NCBI RefSeq assembly: GCF_000023125.1
Contig: NC_013037.1
Location: 2,604,001 to 2,668,000, forward strand
DNA: 64,000 nucleotides
Reading direction: 5' to 3'
Source of the DNA: Dyadobacter fermentans DSM 18053
Lineage (GTDB): Bacteria > Bacteroidota > Bacteroidia > Cytophagales > Spirosomataceae
Positions 8,125-15,578 of the stretch are shown here, in pieces. The notes under the pieces were generated by a model. It searched no databases, was not told the DNA's origin, and worked only from the letters and a program-made list of their open reading frames with translations. The position numbers and the translations under genes were made by a program. Within the stretch, counting starts at the first letter, position 1; the number at the start of each line of letters is the position of its first letter.

Positions 8125-9506
8125 GCGCAAAAAATCTGCTTTTGGCCTTCTATGGCGACGATTTTACCGGCTCAACCGACGTCCTGGAAACCCTCGAACG
8201 CGCCGGCATCCGCACGGCGCTATTCATGGCGCCGCCCACGCCGGAAGACCTGGTCCGCTTTCCCGACATCCGGGCATTCGGCATTGCAGGCATGACGCGC
8301 GCCATGACGCCCCCGCAAATGGAGAAAACGCTTATGCCGGCATTCGCGGCGCTCAAAAAATCCGGCGCGCGGCATATTCATTATAAGGTTTGCTCCACAT
8401 TCGATTCTTCACCTGCCATCGGCAGCATTGGCAAGGCCATTGAGGTGGGGATTGAAATGTTTAATCCGCGCTTCGTGTCGCTGATCGTCGCGGCGCCCGC
8501 ACTGGGGCGGTACTGCGCGTTCGGGAACCTGTTTGCACGGATGGGCATCGGCAGCAACGGCCACATCCACCGGCTCGACCGCCATCCAAGCATGAGCAAG
8601 CACCCCACCACACCAGCCGACGAGGCCGATCTGCGGCTGCATTTGAGCAAACAAACCTCAAAAACCTGCGGATTGCTCGATATTCTGCAAATTGAAGGCG
8701 AGCCGCGGGAAGCGGCCGCTGCGCTCGAAAACACGGTTCGGGAGAACGATATTGTGCTTTTCGACGCGCTATACCCGCACCAGATGTTACGCATCGGCGA
8801 GCTGATCGATCCTTTCGGTAGTCCGAACGCACCGCAGTTTTCCGTCGGCTCATCGGGCGTTGAAATGGCGCTTACGGCCTGCTGGAATAATGCCGGCATC
8901 GCACGAAACCGCACCGAATGGCCCGAACCCGGCGAAGTGTCGCCGCTGCTTGTCGTATCGGGCAGCTGCTCCCCCGTCACATCCCGCCAAATCACCTACG
9001 CACTGGCGCGGGGTTTTGAAGAAATTGCGCTGGACACCCCCGCTATCGCAACCGGAATGCATGATCCGACCTTCGCTGATGATACACAAAAGGTCGTCGA
9101 ATTCTTGCGTCGCGGGCGGAGCGTGATCATACACACCAGCAAAAGCACGAAGGATGAACGTTTCACGGCATCCAATAATATCCTCAAAAACAAGGGATTA
9201 TCTGCAACTGAAATTCAAACCCGCACTTCTTCCCTTTACGGCGAAGCGCTCGGCCGCATTGCCCGCGCGGCAATGGCCAGCATTTCAGTCCGACGGCTGG
9301 TCATCGCCGGGGGCGACACATCCGGTGCCGTCGCCAAAACATTGGGTATCAACGCCCTTTCGATGATTGCCCCCCTATCGCCCGGAGCACCACTATGCCG
9401 CGCACACGCCCCCGGCTCCCCGGCAGACGGCCTGGAAATAAATTTCAAAGGCGGACAAGTTGGCGGCGAGGACTATTTTGAAGTGCTGAGAAGAGGGAAG
9501 TTTTGA
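8121..9506 (+). CDS. DUF1537 four-carbon acid sugar kinase family protein
   Basis: 461 residues, starting at the ATG that overlaps the previous stop (ATGA), a sign of translational coupling; a longer in-frame reading from 7890 lies inside the RuBisCO-like gene and is not real. The N-terminal domain opens with LLAFYGDDFTGSTDVLETLE, the family signature. The C-terminal nucleotide-binding domain has VVSGSCSPVTSRQ and the glycine-rich LVIAGGDTSGAVAKTLG near residues 395-412. The family phosphorylates 3-oxo-tetronate-type or branched sugar acids; paired with a RuBisCO-like protein the likely order is phosphorylation first, then C-C cleavage or decarboxylation. It is convergent with the permease gene, with a 3-bp gap. 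Confidence 0.92.
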   Translation: MSAKNLLLAFYGDDFTGSTDVLETLERAGIRTALFMAPPTPEDLVRFPDIRAFGIAGMTRAMTPPQMEKTLMPAFAALKKSGARHIHYKVCSTFDSSPAIGSIGKAIEVGIEMFNPRFVSLIVAAPALGRYCAFGNLFARMGIGSNGHIHRLDRHPSMSKHPTTPADEADLRLHLSKQTSKTCGLLDILQIEGEPREAAAALENTVRENDIVLFDALYPHQMLRIGELIDPFGSPNAPQFSVGSSGVEMALTACWNNAGIARNRTEWPEPGEVSPLLVVSGSCSPVTSRQITYALARGFEEIALDTPAIATGMHDPTFADDTQKVVEFLRRGRSVIIHTSKSTKDERFTASNNILKNKGLSATEIQTRTSSLYGEALGRIARAAMASISVRRLVIAGGDTSGAVAKTLGINALSMIAPLSPGAPLCRAHAPGSPADGLEINFKGGQVGGEDYFEVLRRGKF

Positions 9507-9509
9507 ATT

Positions 9510-10826
9510 TCACATTGATTGCTCCTTAATACCTTCAATTTCAGTCTCTTTTTCCGGCTCTGAGTTCGTTTTCCTTCGCCAGTAGTTAGCCAGAATGGAG
9601 CCGGAGATGTTCATCCATGGGCTGAAAACGGCTGCGGCTAGCCCAACGGTGCCTAGTTTACCCATCGTACCGGCCAGGCCGGAGGCCATGCCGCCGTTTT
9701 GCAAACCTACTTCAAATGCCATCGTTCGCGCGGAGGCCTTGTCGAGGCCCAGGAGCCTGCTCAGCCAATAGCCGAAGAAATAACCGGCCGAATTGTGGAC
9801 CACGGAGACGAAAAAGAGCAGAAACCCGACCTGCATCAGGTTATCGCGCCCGGCGGCGGTGGTTACAGTGGTGAAGTAAATGATGCCGAACATAGAAACG
9901 TAAGGCATGTGTTTATCGAGATTTTTAAATGATAATGTGATTAAATGATAGCCCAGCCCCACCAGCACGGCGCCTGCGAAGAATGACAATACTTCGAGCG
10001 ATTGCAAAACCGGCTCGGACACCGCCTGCGCAAACCACGCCCACAAGCCTAATGTCAGCGCGCCTAGCCAGGCCAAACACGCGAACGCTAAGCCATAAAC
10101 GTTTCGCCGCGCGCGACTGGTTGCGGTTTTGAGGAAGTCATGGATGAGCGCCGCTCCGATGGGCACAATCACGATTTTGATAATCTCCATCATCATGTCC
10201 AGAAACCGGATATGGATGAGCGTTCCTGCGAGCATTTTCATGAGGAACGGCGTCAGAAACGGGGCAGCCAGGGTGGTCATGGCCGTCACCGCGACGGACA
10301 GCACGAGGTTTGCCCGGGCAATGAATACCATCACGTTTGAAGCCAGACCGCTCGAACAGGAGCCGAGCAAAATGATCCCGGCCGCGATCTCGGGATCGAA
10401 ATGGAAGATTTTGGTCAATGCAAAACCGGTTAGCGGCATAATGGTGAAATGGCTGCAAAGCCCGATGAGCACGCCCTTACCGGACGTGGCCAGCTCGGAG
10501 AAGTCCCGCAGGCTCATTTGAATGCCCATTCCGAACATTACAAACTGCACCACGATAAGTATCAGCCATTTGTTGCGCAGGTCGAAGTCGCCTGCATGAA
10601 GAAAAGATTCCGGGTATGTCATTCCCGCCACCACCGCGGCGACGATCCAGGCTGTGTATTGATACCCTTGTAAAAACGGGATAGCCCCAATACCGATAGC
10701 GCATGCCACTGCCGTTCCCAATGCCGCGGCCGCGATTAAATCGCCGGCGTTTGTCAGCCATGCAAATAGCAGGAATGCGAAGCCAATTCCCGCAAGCAGC
10801 AAGCAAATCTTCCTGATTATCAACAT
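9510..10826 (-). CDS. BASS-family (bile acid:sodium symporter-like) permease
   Basis: 438 residues with about ten hydrophobic segments. The motif ILLGSCSSGLASNVMVFIAR and the later RTMAFEVGLQNGGMASGLAG are the paired conserved crossover regions of the BASS/SBF family. It starts 2 bp after the racemase-fold gene stop, so the two form one leftward unit. BASS members take up organic anions with sodium; together with a sugar-acid kinase and RuBisCO-like protein next door, uptake of a sugar acid or its precursor into the cytoplasm is plausible. The charged C-terminal tail (EPEKETEIEGIKEQ) is probably cytoplasmic. Substrate is unknown. Confidence 0.85.
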   Translation of the reverse strand: MLIIRKICLLLAGIGFAFLLFAWLTNAGDLIAAAALGTAVACAIGIGAIPFLQGYQYTAWIVAAVVAGMTYPESFLHAGDFDLRNKWLILIVVQFVMFGMGIQMSLRDFSELATSGKGVLIGLCSHFTIMPLTGFALTKIFHFDPEIAAGIILLGSCSSGLASNVMVFIARANLVLSVAVTAMTTLAAPFLTPFLMKMLAGTLIHIRFLDMMMEIIKIVIVPIGAALIHDFLKTATSRARRNVYGLAFACLAWLGALTLGLWAWFAQAVSEPVLQSLEVLSFFAGAVLVGLGYHLITLSFKNLDKHMPYVSMFGIIYFTTVTTAAGRDNLMQVGFLLFFVSVVHNSAGYFFGYWLSRLLGLDKASARTMAFEVGLQNGGMASGLAGTMGKLGTVGLAAAVFSPWMNISGSILANYWRRKTNSEPEKETEIEGIKEQSM

Positions 10827-10828
10827 AA

Positions 10829-11497
10829 TTACACCTGATTAATCACCGATGCCAGGTACCGGACCGCCTCCGGTGGACTGGCCAGGATCGGAACGGTCCG
10901 CTCCGCCTCTGAAAGCGTATCCACCACCCGGGCCATGGACGCCTGCGCGAGCAGGATCACATCTACCTGGGCCGAAAGTTCGCGCAGCGCCTGGGCGACC
11001 ATTTGATCGTGCAATGCGGGATTTCCACCCATCAACGCCTCGAAAGCGCCTTCGCACAACCGGCTCGTTAGTACGATTTCCTTGCCGGCTATCCGGGCGC
11101 GGCGCTGTACAAGGTCCGCCGTGGGTTCGAGCGTGGTCGGCAGAGTGGCCACTACGCCTATCCGCCTGCCTTTCGACACCGCCATATCCGCCATCGGCTG
11201 ATCCACGCGCAACACCGGCACCGACACGAGTGCCGCAGCCGCTTCCACCGCCCGACCGATGGACGAGCATGTCACCAGAATCCGGTCAGCCCCGGCCTCC
11301 TCCGCCGACGCTACATGGTCGACAACACGCCGGGCCGTCGCCGGCAGCAGTTTACCATTGGCAATTACATCCTTAATCAAGCTGTCGTCTACGATATTGA
11401 ACACGTTTACACCCGGCAGATGCTCATTACACAATTGCTGAAAAATCGGCACGAGCGTAGCCGAGGTGTGGATCAGGCCTAATTTCGCTGGTTTCAT
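10829..11497 (-). CDS. Aspartate/glutamate/hydantoin racemase-superfamily protein with one catalytic Cys
   Basis: 222 residues from ATG 11497 (MKPAKLGLIHTSATLVP). A GTG at 11542 would add 15 residues with no family resemblance. The N-terminal half keeps the Cys in ILVTCSSIGRAV. The C-terminal counterpart, normally a Cys after a run of small hydrophobics, reads ILLAQASMARV, with Ala. Racemases of this fold use both cysteines; single-Cys members such as arylmalonate decarboxylase do other chemistry. I therefore expect an isomerase, decarboxylase or tautomerase-like role rather than amino-acid racemisation. It is co-transcribed with the permease and faces the RuBisCO-like/kinase pair, so a step in the same sugar-acid route is inferred. 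Confidence 0.8.
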   Translation of the reverse strand: MKPAKLGLIHTSATLVPIFQQLCNEHLPGVNVFNIVDDSLIKDVIANGKLLPATARRVVDHVASAEEAGADRILVTCSSIGRAVEAAAALVSVPVLRVDQPMADMAVSKGRRIGVVATLPTTLEPTADLVQRRARIAGKEIVLTSRLCEGAFEALMGGNPALHDQMVAQALRELSAQVDVILLAQASMARVVDTLSEAERTVPILASPPEAVRYLASVINQV

Positions 11498-11615
11498 GTA
11501 GGAAGTTTTCGGAAAAGTCGGGATTGAACTTTCGGTTGACACAAATGAATGATTTTCGTTTGCATTCTAATTCTTTCGAAAATTAACTAAATCAAATCGC
11601 ATTAAAAAGCAAAAC

Positions 11616-11648
11616 CCAAAAAAAGACCGGACATGATCCGGTCTTTTT
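11616..11648 (-). terminator. Intrinsic terminator for the FGGY kinase/DUF5060 operon
   Basis: Perfect 11-bp stem (AAAAGACCGGA at 11621-11631 with TCCGGTCTTTT at 11637-11647) around a 5-nt loop. On the minus strand it is followed by a run of seven T. It lies 40 bp past the stop of the glycosidase gene. Confidence 0.85.
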
Positions 11649-11687
11649 AATCCTTTACTATCTATGTTAACCAATCAAAAGTCGTGA

Positions 11688-13274
11688 TCACTCCCGGTAC
11701 TCTTTAATCCGCAAGGCCAGGTATGGCGTCATCGGCAGGCGGATCGACGTTCGCTTTTTATCAAATATGCGATAGTCGGTTGTTTCGGCGATTTCGAATA
11801 TCTCCGGCCGCTCATCGATGGTCATATTCCAGGTATCGATCACCTCCACCTTGAACTTTCGCCCCGTTTTCGGTCCGCCTTTGCGCGGCAGGCTGAATTC
11901 CCATTCCGGCTGCATGTTTTTACCAAAATAAACGAGGTAATAGCTGCTATCGGCACGGGAGGTGTGATGGTCTTTCCAAGGGTCGGACAGTTCGAGCGGC
12001 CCCGGCGCTTCTTCCAGGATTTTCTTCAAAAATCCTATTCGCTTCGGACTGCTGCCGATCAGCCTTCCTCCTTTTGCCCAAAAAATCGTGTCGCCTGCAT
12101 TCTTGTAGGTTTCCCCGTGCGTCACATACGTGCCCGCAATCACGCCTTGCCAGAATGCCTCCGTCATTTCCTCGCCGCTCAAATGCCCCCATCGCTGCTG
12201 CAAATCGCCTTCGTAACACACCTCATCGTACACCATCGGTTTGAAAAACACATCCCTCAGCAAGGTAGCGCGGCCAAAATCTTCGACCGTGGAGCCGTTT
12301 TGAATGCTTACGTGCGTGTATTCGGGCTTCCAGTTGTCATAATAAACGCTCCCGTTATGGATCGAACAAAGATGGCCGTACGGATCGGCGCTAACGACAG
12401 CCTTCGTGTAATCATCCCAGTCGGCGCGCGGCTTCGTTTTCACATAGTCGAACTCGTTCGCCAACGACCACCACACGTTGCGGAACGATGCCAGCCGGGC
12501 GGTGAGATAGCGGATGTATTTTATATCGTTCTCTTTACCAAGACTGTCAAATCCCCAATGACCCTTATCGTAGGGATGGAAAATGATCACATCGGCTTCA
12601 ATTCCCAGTTTTTTAAGGTCGTCTATCCGCTTTTCTAGGTGTTGAAAAAATGCCGGCTCGAACCGTGAGAGGTCCCATTGAAACTTCGGTTTTCCCTTCA
12701 CATCCTTTGTTTCCGACTTTTTCACGTACGGATAAAACGGCGGCTCGTTTTCGACGTGCGAGTAATATTTTGGAAACACACACATTCTCACCTTGTTAAA
12801 AGGCGCATCGGTGAGGGTTTTCAATGTAATTTCTTCTAATCCTTCCGGCTGGTGCGTCCACGCGTAAAGTGTTGTACCAAAGGGATAATAGCGTTTTCCA
12901 TCCGCATACTTAAAATGATATGTATCAGCCACTTGTACAGGACCATGATTATCCGGGCCTGGCTCAATGCAGGTAAACGAGCCGGTTTTGCCATTCAATG
13001 GCTTACTGTTACTCGTGGTTTTGTATTTCCATTCGCCCGTTTGCTTCGGCATGAAACGAATTTTGTACAGTCCGTTCCCGTCGTAAAAACCAGCCACTTT
13101 CACTTTTTCTTTACCGCTGGAAAACTCCGCCGATAAATTTACGTCGGCAAACGGGTTGCCCGTTTGTGGCCCGGGGAGTGTCAGTTCGAAGCGCTCCCAA
13201 CGTTCTACGCGTTCCTGCGCAAAAGCGGAAACCGCAGCCCAAAGAAAAACAAAAAGGAAATAACCGTATTTCAT
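11688..13274 (-). CDS. Secreted DUF5060-DUF4038 glycoside hydrolase
   Basis: 528 residues from ATG 13274, chosen because it begins the signal peptide (MKYGYFLFVFLWAAVSAFA) and leaves a 2-bp gap to the upstream kinase. Residues 22-110 are a DUF5060 beta-sandwich (ERWERFELTLPGPQTGNPF). A DUF4038-type TIM barrel follows with YYPFGTTLYAW, and a C-terminal DUF5605-like beta domain ends the protein. Candidate catalytic residues are Glu274 in SLANEF (acid/base) and Glu351 in VYDEVCYEGD (nucleophile). The architecture differs from the GH140-like enzyme at 491-1948, although both have the apiosidase-like barrel. It is coupled to a polyol-type kinase, so it may release the sugar or polyol that the kinase phosphorylates; this is inference. 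Confidence 0.85.
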   Translation of the reverse strand: MKYGYFLFVFLWAAVSAFAQERVERWERFELTLPGPQTGNPFADVNLSAEFSSGKEKVKVAGFYDGNGLYKIRFMPKQTGEWKYKTTSNSKPLNGKTGSFTCIEPGPDNHGPVQVADTYHFKYADGKRYYPFGTTLYAWTHQPEGLEEITLKTLTDAPFNKVRMCVFPKYYSHVENEPPFYPYVKKSETKDVKGKPKFQWDLSRFEPAFFQHLEKRIDDLKKLGIEADVIIFHPYDKGHWGFDSLGKENDIKYIRYLTARLASFRNVWWSLANEFDYVKTKPRADWDDYTKAVVSADPYGHLCSIHNGSVYYDNWKPEYTHVSIQNGSTVEDFGRATLLRDVFFKPMVYDEVCYEGDLQQRWGHLSGEEMTEAFWQGVIAGTYVTHGETYKNAGDTIFWAKGGRLIGSSPKRIGFLKKILEEAPGPLELSDPWKDHHTSRADSSYYLVYFGKNMQPEWEFSLPRKGGPKTGRKFKVEVIDTWNMTIDERPEIFEIAETTDYRIFDKKRTSIRLPMTPYLALRIKEYRE

Positions 13275-13276
13275 AA

Positions 13277-14788
13277 TCAATGTGTTACACAAATTTGAGG
13301 CGCACTACTCACCGCTTCCTGCCAGCCGCGGTAAGCCGCCTTCACCGCCTCGTTGTTCACTTTCGGTGCTACCGAAGAATGGTTTTCACTTAATTTTTGC
13401 AAATATTCAATGCCTGGATAAACGCCGGAATACAAGCCCGAAAGATAAGCCGCACCGAGAGCGGAAACTTCGGGAAAACCAAGGTTCACGACCGGCTTTT
13501 CAAGCAGATCGGCCAGCATCTGTACGACGAAATTATTGGAGGTCAACCCTCCGTCGATCTTCAATTCACGCAACGCAATGCCGGTATCCGACTCCATGGC
13601 CACGATCACGTCCTTGATCTGGAAAGGGATGGATTCGAGGGCAGCGCGCACAATATGATTCTTGTTTGAATTGAATGTCAGACCGGTAATGGACGCCTTG
13701 CGGTTCATATCCCAGTGCGGCGCGCCAAGTCCGCTAAACGCCGGCACCAGGTACACCCCGCCGCTGTCTTTCACCGATCGCGCCATTGCCTCCGTCTCCC
13801 GAATGTCGCTGAACAGTTCGAGATGGGTTTTGAGCCATTCGATTGTCGCTCCGCACGTTACGATCACGCCTTCCAGCGCGTATTCTACCCTTTCGCCTGC
13901 ACTCCAACCGATCGTTGTGACCATTCCCTGCTGCGATGGCTTCGGCTCAGGACCGATGTTCATCAGAATGGACGAACCGGTGCCCAAGGTCGCCTTGGCA
14001 ATTCCCGGCCCAAAGCACCCCTCGCCAAAAGCGGCGGCATGCGAGTCGCCGATCATCGCGGTGATAGGTATTGCCTCTGGAAACAGACCGTTAAAATCCG
14101 TTTCACCAAAATGCGACGATGACGACTGAATATCAGGCAAATGCAATCCTTCCAGCCCAAATACACTGATCAATTCCGCGTCCCACGAAAGCGTTTCCAG
14201 GTTAAAAAACAGCGTCCGCGACGCGTTGGTATGATCCGTGAGATATGCTTTCCCATTGGTGAGTTTATGCAGCAGCCATGTATCGACGGTCCCAAAAAAC
14301 GCATTTCCCCCCGCAACCGCCGTTTTCACGCGTTCATTATGAAGGTTCAGCCATATCACCTTGGACCCTGAAAAATAAGGGTCGGCCAGAAGGCCCGTTT
14401 TCTGCCGGATCATTTCTTCCAGACCCTCCGCACGCAACTGCTCGCAGACGGCCGTCGACCGTTTACATTGCCAAACCACCGCATTGTGCAGCGGCGCGCC
14501 CTTGTTATCCCAAAGCACAAAAGTTTCCCGCTGATTTGAAATACCGCACGAACGGATATCCTCTATACGTCCTTCTTTGGACGTGAAATCCGCCACGCAT
14601 TTGGCAACCGACTTCAATACATTCTCATAAATCTCTTGCGGGTCCTGCTCTACCAGCCCGCCATCGAGGTACATGGTGTGCAGCGGCTCGCTGCCGCGCG
14701 CCACAACCTTTCCCTTATCATTAAAAATGACGGTTTTGGTACTACTCGTACCCTGATCGATCGCCAGCACAAATGGGCCGTTCAACAT
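13277..14788 (-). CDS. FGGY carbohydrate kinase, glycerol-kinase-like with altered substrate pocket
   Basis: 503 residues, full-length FGGY kinase: AIDQGTSSTKTVIF at the N-terminus (ATP phosphate loop), ISNQRETFVLWD, DPYFSGSK, GDSHAAAFGEG and the C-terminal DGGLTSNNFVVQMLADLL. By alignment to E. coli GlpK, Arg87, Glu88, Tyr138 and Asp248 match the glycerol-binding set. The Gln after the catalytic Asp is Ser249, and the Phe lining the pocket is Ser273 (GTGSS instead of GTGCF). A larger or more polar polyol or branched sugar is therefore likelier than glycerol. Automatic naming as glpK would be risky: no glycerol facilitator or dehydrogenase is adjacent, and the downstream partner is a secreted glycosidase. 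Confidence 0.85.
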   Translation of the reverse strand: MLNGPFVLAIDQGTSSTKTVIFNDKGKVVARGSEPLHTMYLDGGLVEQDPQEIYENVLKSVAKCVADFTSKEGRIEDIRSCGISNQRETFVLWDNKGAPLHNAVVWQCKRSTAVCEQLRAEGLEEMIRQKTGLLADPYFSGSKVIWLNLHNERVKTAVAGGNAFFGTVDTWLLHKLTNGKAYLTDHTNASRTLFFNLETLSWDAELISVFGLEGLHLPDIQSSSSHFGETDFNGLFPEAIPITAMIGDSHAAAFGEGCFGPGIAKATLGTGSSILMNIGPEPKPSQQGMVTTIGWSAGERVEYALEGVIVTCGATIEWLKTHLELFSDIRETEAMARSVKDSGGVYLVPAFSGLGAPHWDMNRKASITGLTFNSNKNHIVRAALESIPFQIKDVIVAMESDTGIALRELKIDGGLTSNNFVVQMLADLLEKPVVNLGFPEVSALGAAYLSGLYSGVYPGIEYLQKLSENHSSVAPKVNNEAVKAAYRGWQEAVSSAPQICVTH

Positions 14789-14862
14789 TCCCGAAGCCTT
14801 GTTTTGAACTCGTTAAACTCTCCTTACTTTATAAAAACAAAGAAAAGAAAAACAATCGAAAA

Positions 14863-14870
14863 CAAAGCTA
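14863..14870 (-). promoter_or_regulatory. Candidate -7 element upstream of the FGGY kinase
   Basis: The minus strand reads TAGCTTTG, an exact match to the Bacteroidota -7 consensus TAnnTTTG, about 75 nt before the kinase ATG. No TTG at the usual distance was found, so support is partial. Confidence 0.4.
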
Positions 14871-14918
14871 AAAAATATTGATTTATTTATGTGATATATT
14901 GCCTTGGGTGCAATTTCT

Positions 14919-15227
14919 CTACTTTGAGCACATTACTTTAAACTTAGAGACGATATTCTTCAACGCCACCACAACCATCATTAAACCTCCTAAGGCCAGA
15001 AAGGCCAGGTCGGTCTTCAAGTCCGGGCGACAAATTGTGACGTCGAACGACATGTAGACAATTTTTACAGCTGAGCAAATCGCGATGAAATCGAAAAACA
15101 CAACGGCTATCTCCCGTTCCTGCAAGCTCTGAACGCCTCGCTTTATTGCTGTAAAAATGATATATGACAAGCAGCCAATTAAACTAATAGCCATTGAAAT
15201 GACATACTGATTGAAATACTTTTCCAT
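14919..15227 (-). CDS. Small multi-pass membrane protein, unknown
   Basis: 102 residues from ATG 15227 (MEKYFNQYVISMAISLIG). A TTG directly abutting the previous stop would add ten residues. Hydrophobic segments lie at about 8-27, 37-58 and 70-90, separated by charged loops (KRGVQSLQERE), so three membrane passes are likely. I recognise no family. It lies 30 bp after the glycine-rich gene at 15258 and probably shares its promoter. The pair sits between a glycosidase gene and a kinase gene but shows no link to carbohydrate use. Confidence 0.6.
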   Translation of the reverse strand: MEKYFNQYVISMAISLIGCLSYIIFTAIKRGVQSLQEREIAVVFFDFIAICSAVKIVYMSFDVTICRPDLKTDLAFLALGGLMMVVVALKNIVSKFKVMCSK

Positions 15228-15257
15228 ACAATCATCAGATAGTAACGATGATTGCAA

Positions 15258-15479
15258 TCAATGGCAAAGCGTCCTTTTGGACGATTTATCAAGCCCCCCT
15301 GCGTTTTTAGTTTCCTCAGGAGCCGATGACGATTTTTCAAGGCCTATACCTAGCCCAGCGCCCAACACGAAGCCTGTAATGGCGCCCACGGGGCCAAATA
15401 TTGTACCGAAACTGCCGATAGCCATCCCTACAATGAGCGGCAACGTCAATTCACTTTTCCTTTCTGATTTTGTGTTCAT
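15258..15479 (-). CDS. Small glycine-zipper membrane protein, unknown
   Basis: 73 residues. The hydrophobic stretch from about 14 to 47 is packed with small residues (VGMAIGSFGTIFGPVGAITG, then FVLGAGLGIGLE), a glycine-zipper pattern that favours helix packing or oligomerisation in membranes. Charged ends (MNTKSERKSE and KSSKRTLCH) flank it. Such patterns occur in membrane-anchor proteins, holin-like proteins and some bacteriocins; nothing here decides between them. A well-placed promoter lies upstream and the 102-residue membrane protein follows. Confidence 0.6.
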   Translation of the reverse strand: MNTKSERKSELTLPLIVGMAIGSFGTIFGPVGAITGFVLGAGLGIGLEKSSSAPEETKNAGGLDKSSKRTLCH

Positions 15480-15492
15480 TATTAAGTGCGCG

Positions 15493-15573
15493 GTTTAAGT
15501 TGACGAAATACTTTGTTGTTGCCAAAGCTACCATCATTCCAAAATCTTATCAAGTCACCAGGCCAACTTAAAC
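15493..15573. repeat. Nested inverted repeats between the DUF5703 gene and the small membrane genes
   Basis: GTTTAAGTTG (15493-15502) and CAACTTAAAC (15564-15573) form a perfect 10-bp pair around 61 nt. Inside is a second small stem, CTTTG (15511-15515) with CAAAG (15523-15527). The structure fills most of the 99-bp gap and overlaps a candidate promoter for the small gene pair. Confidence 0.5.
15523..15553 (-). promoter_or_regulatory. Promoter of the small membrane gene pair
   Basis: Read on the minus strand: TTG (15553-15551), 20-nt spacer, TAGCTTTG (15530-15523). Both elements and the spacing fit the Bacteroidota primary-sigma consensus. Expected start of transcription is about 35 nt before the ATG at 15479. 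The two small genes therefore need not be part of the upstream polysaccharide locus. Confidence 0.55.
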
Positions 15574-15578
15574 GTTTG

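Noticed and set aside
13277..14788. Naming the FGGY kinase glpK
   Set aside because: Two pocket residues differ from glycerol kinase and no glycerol genes are nearby.
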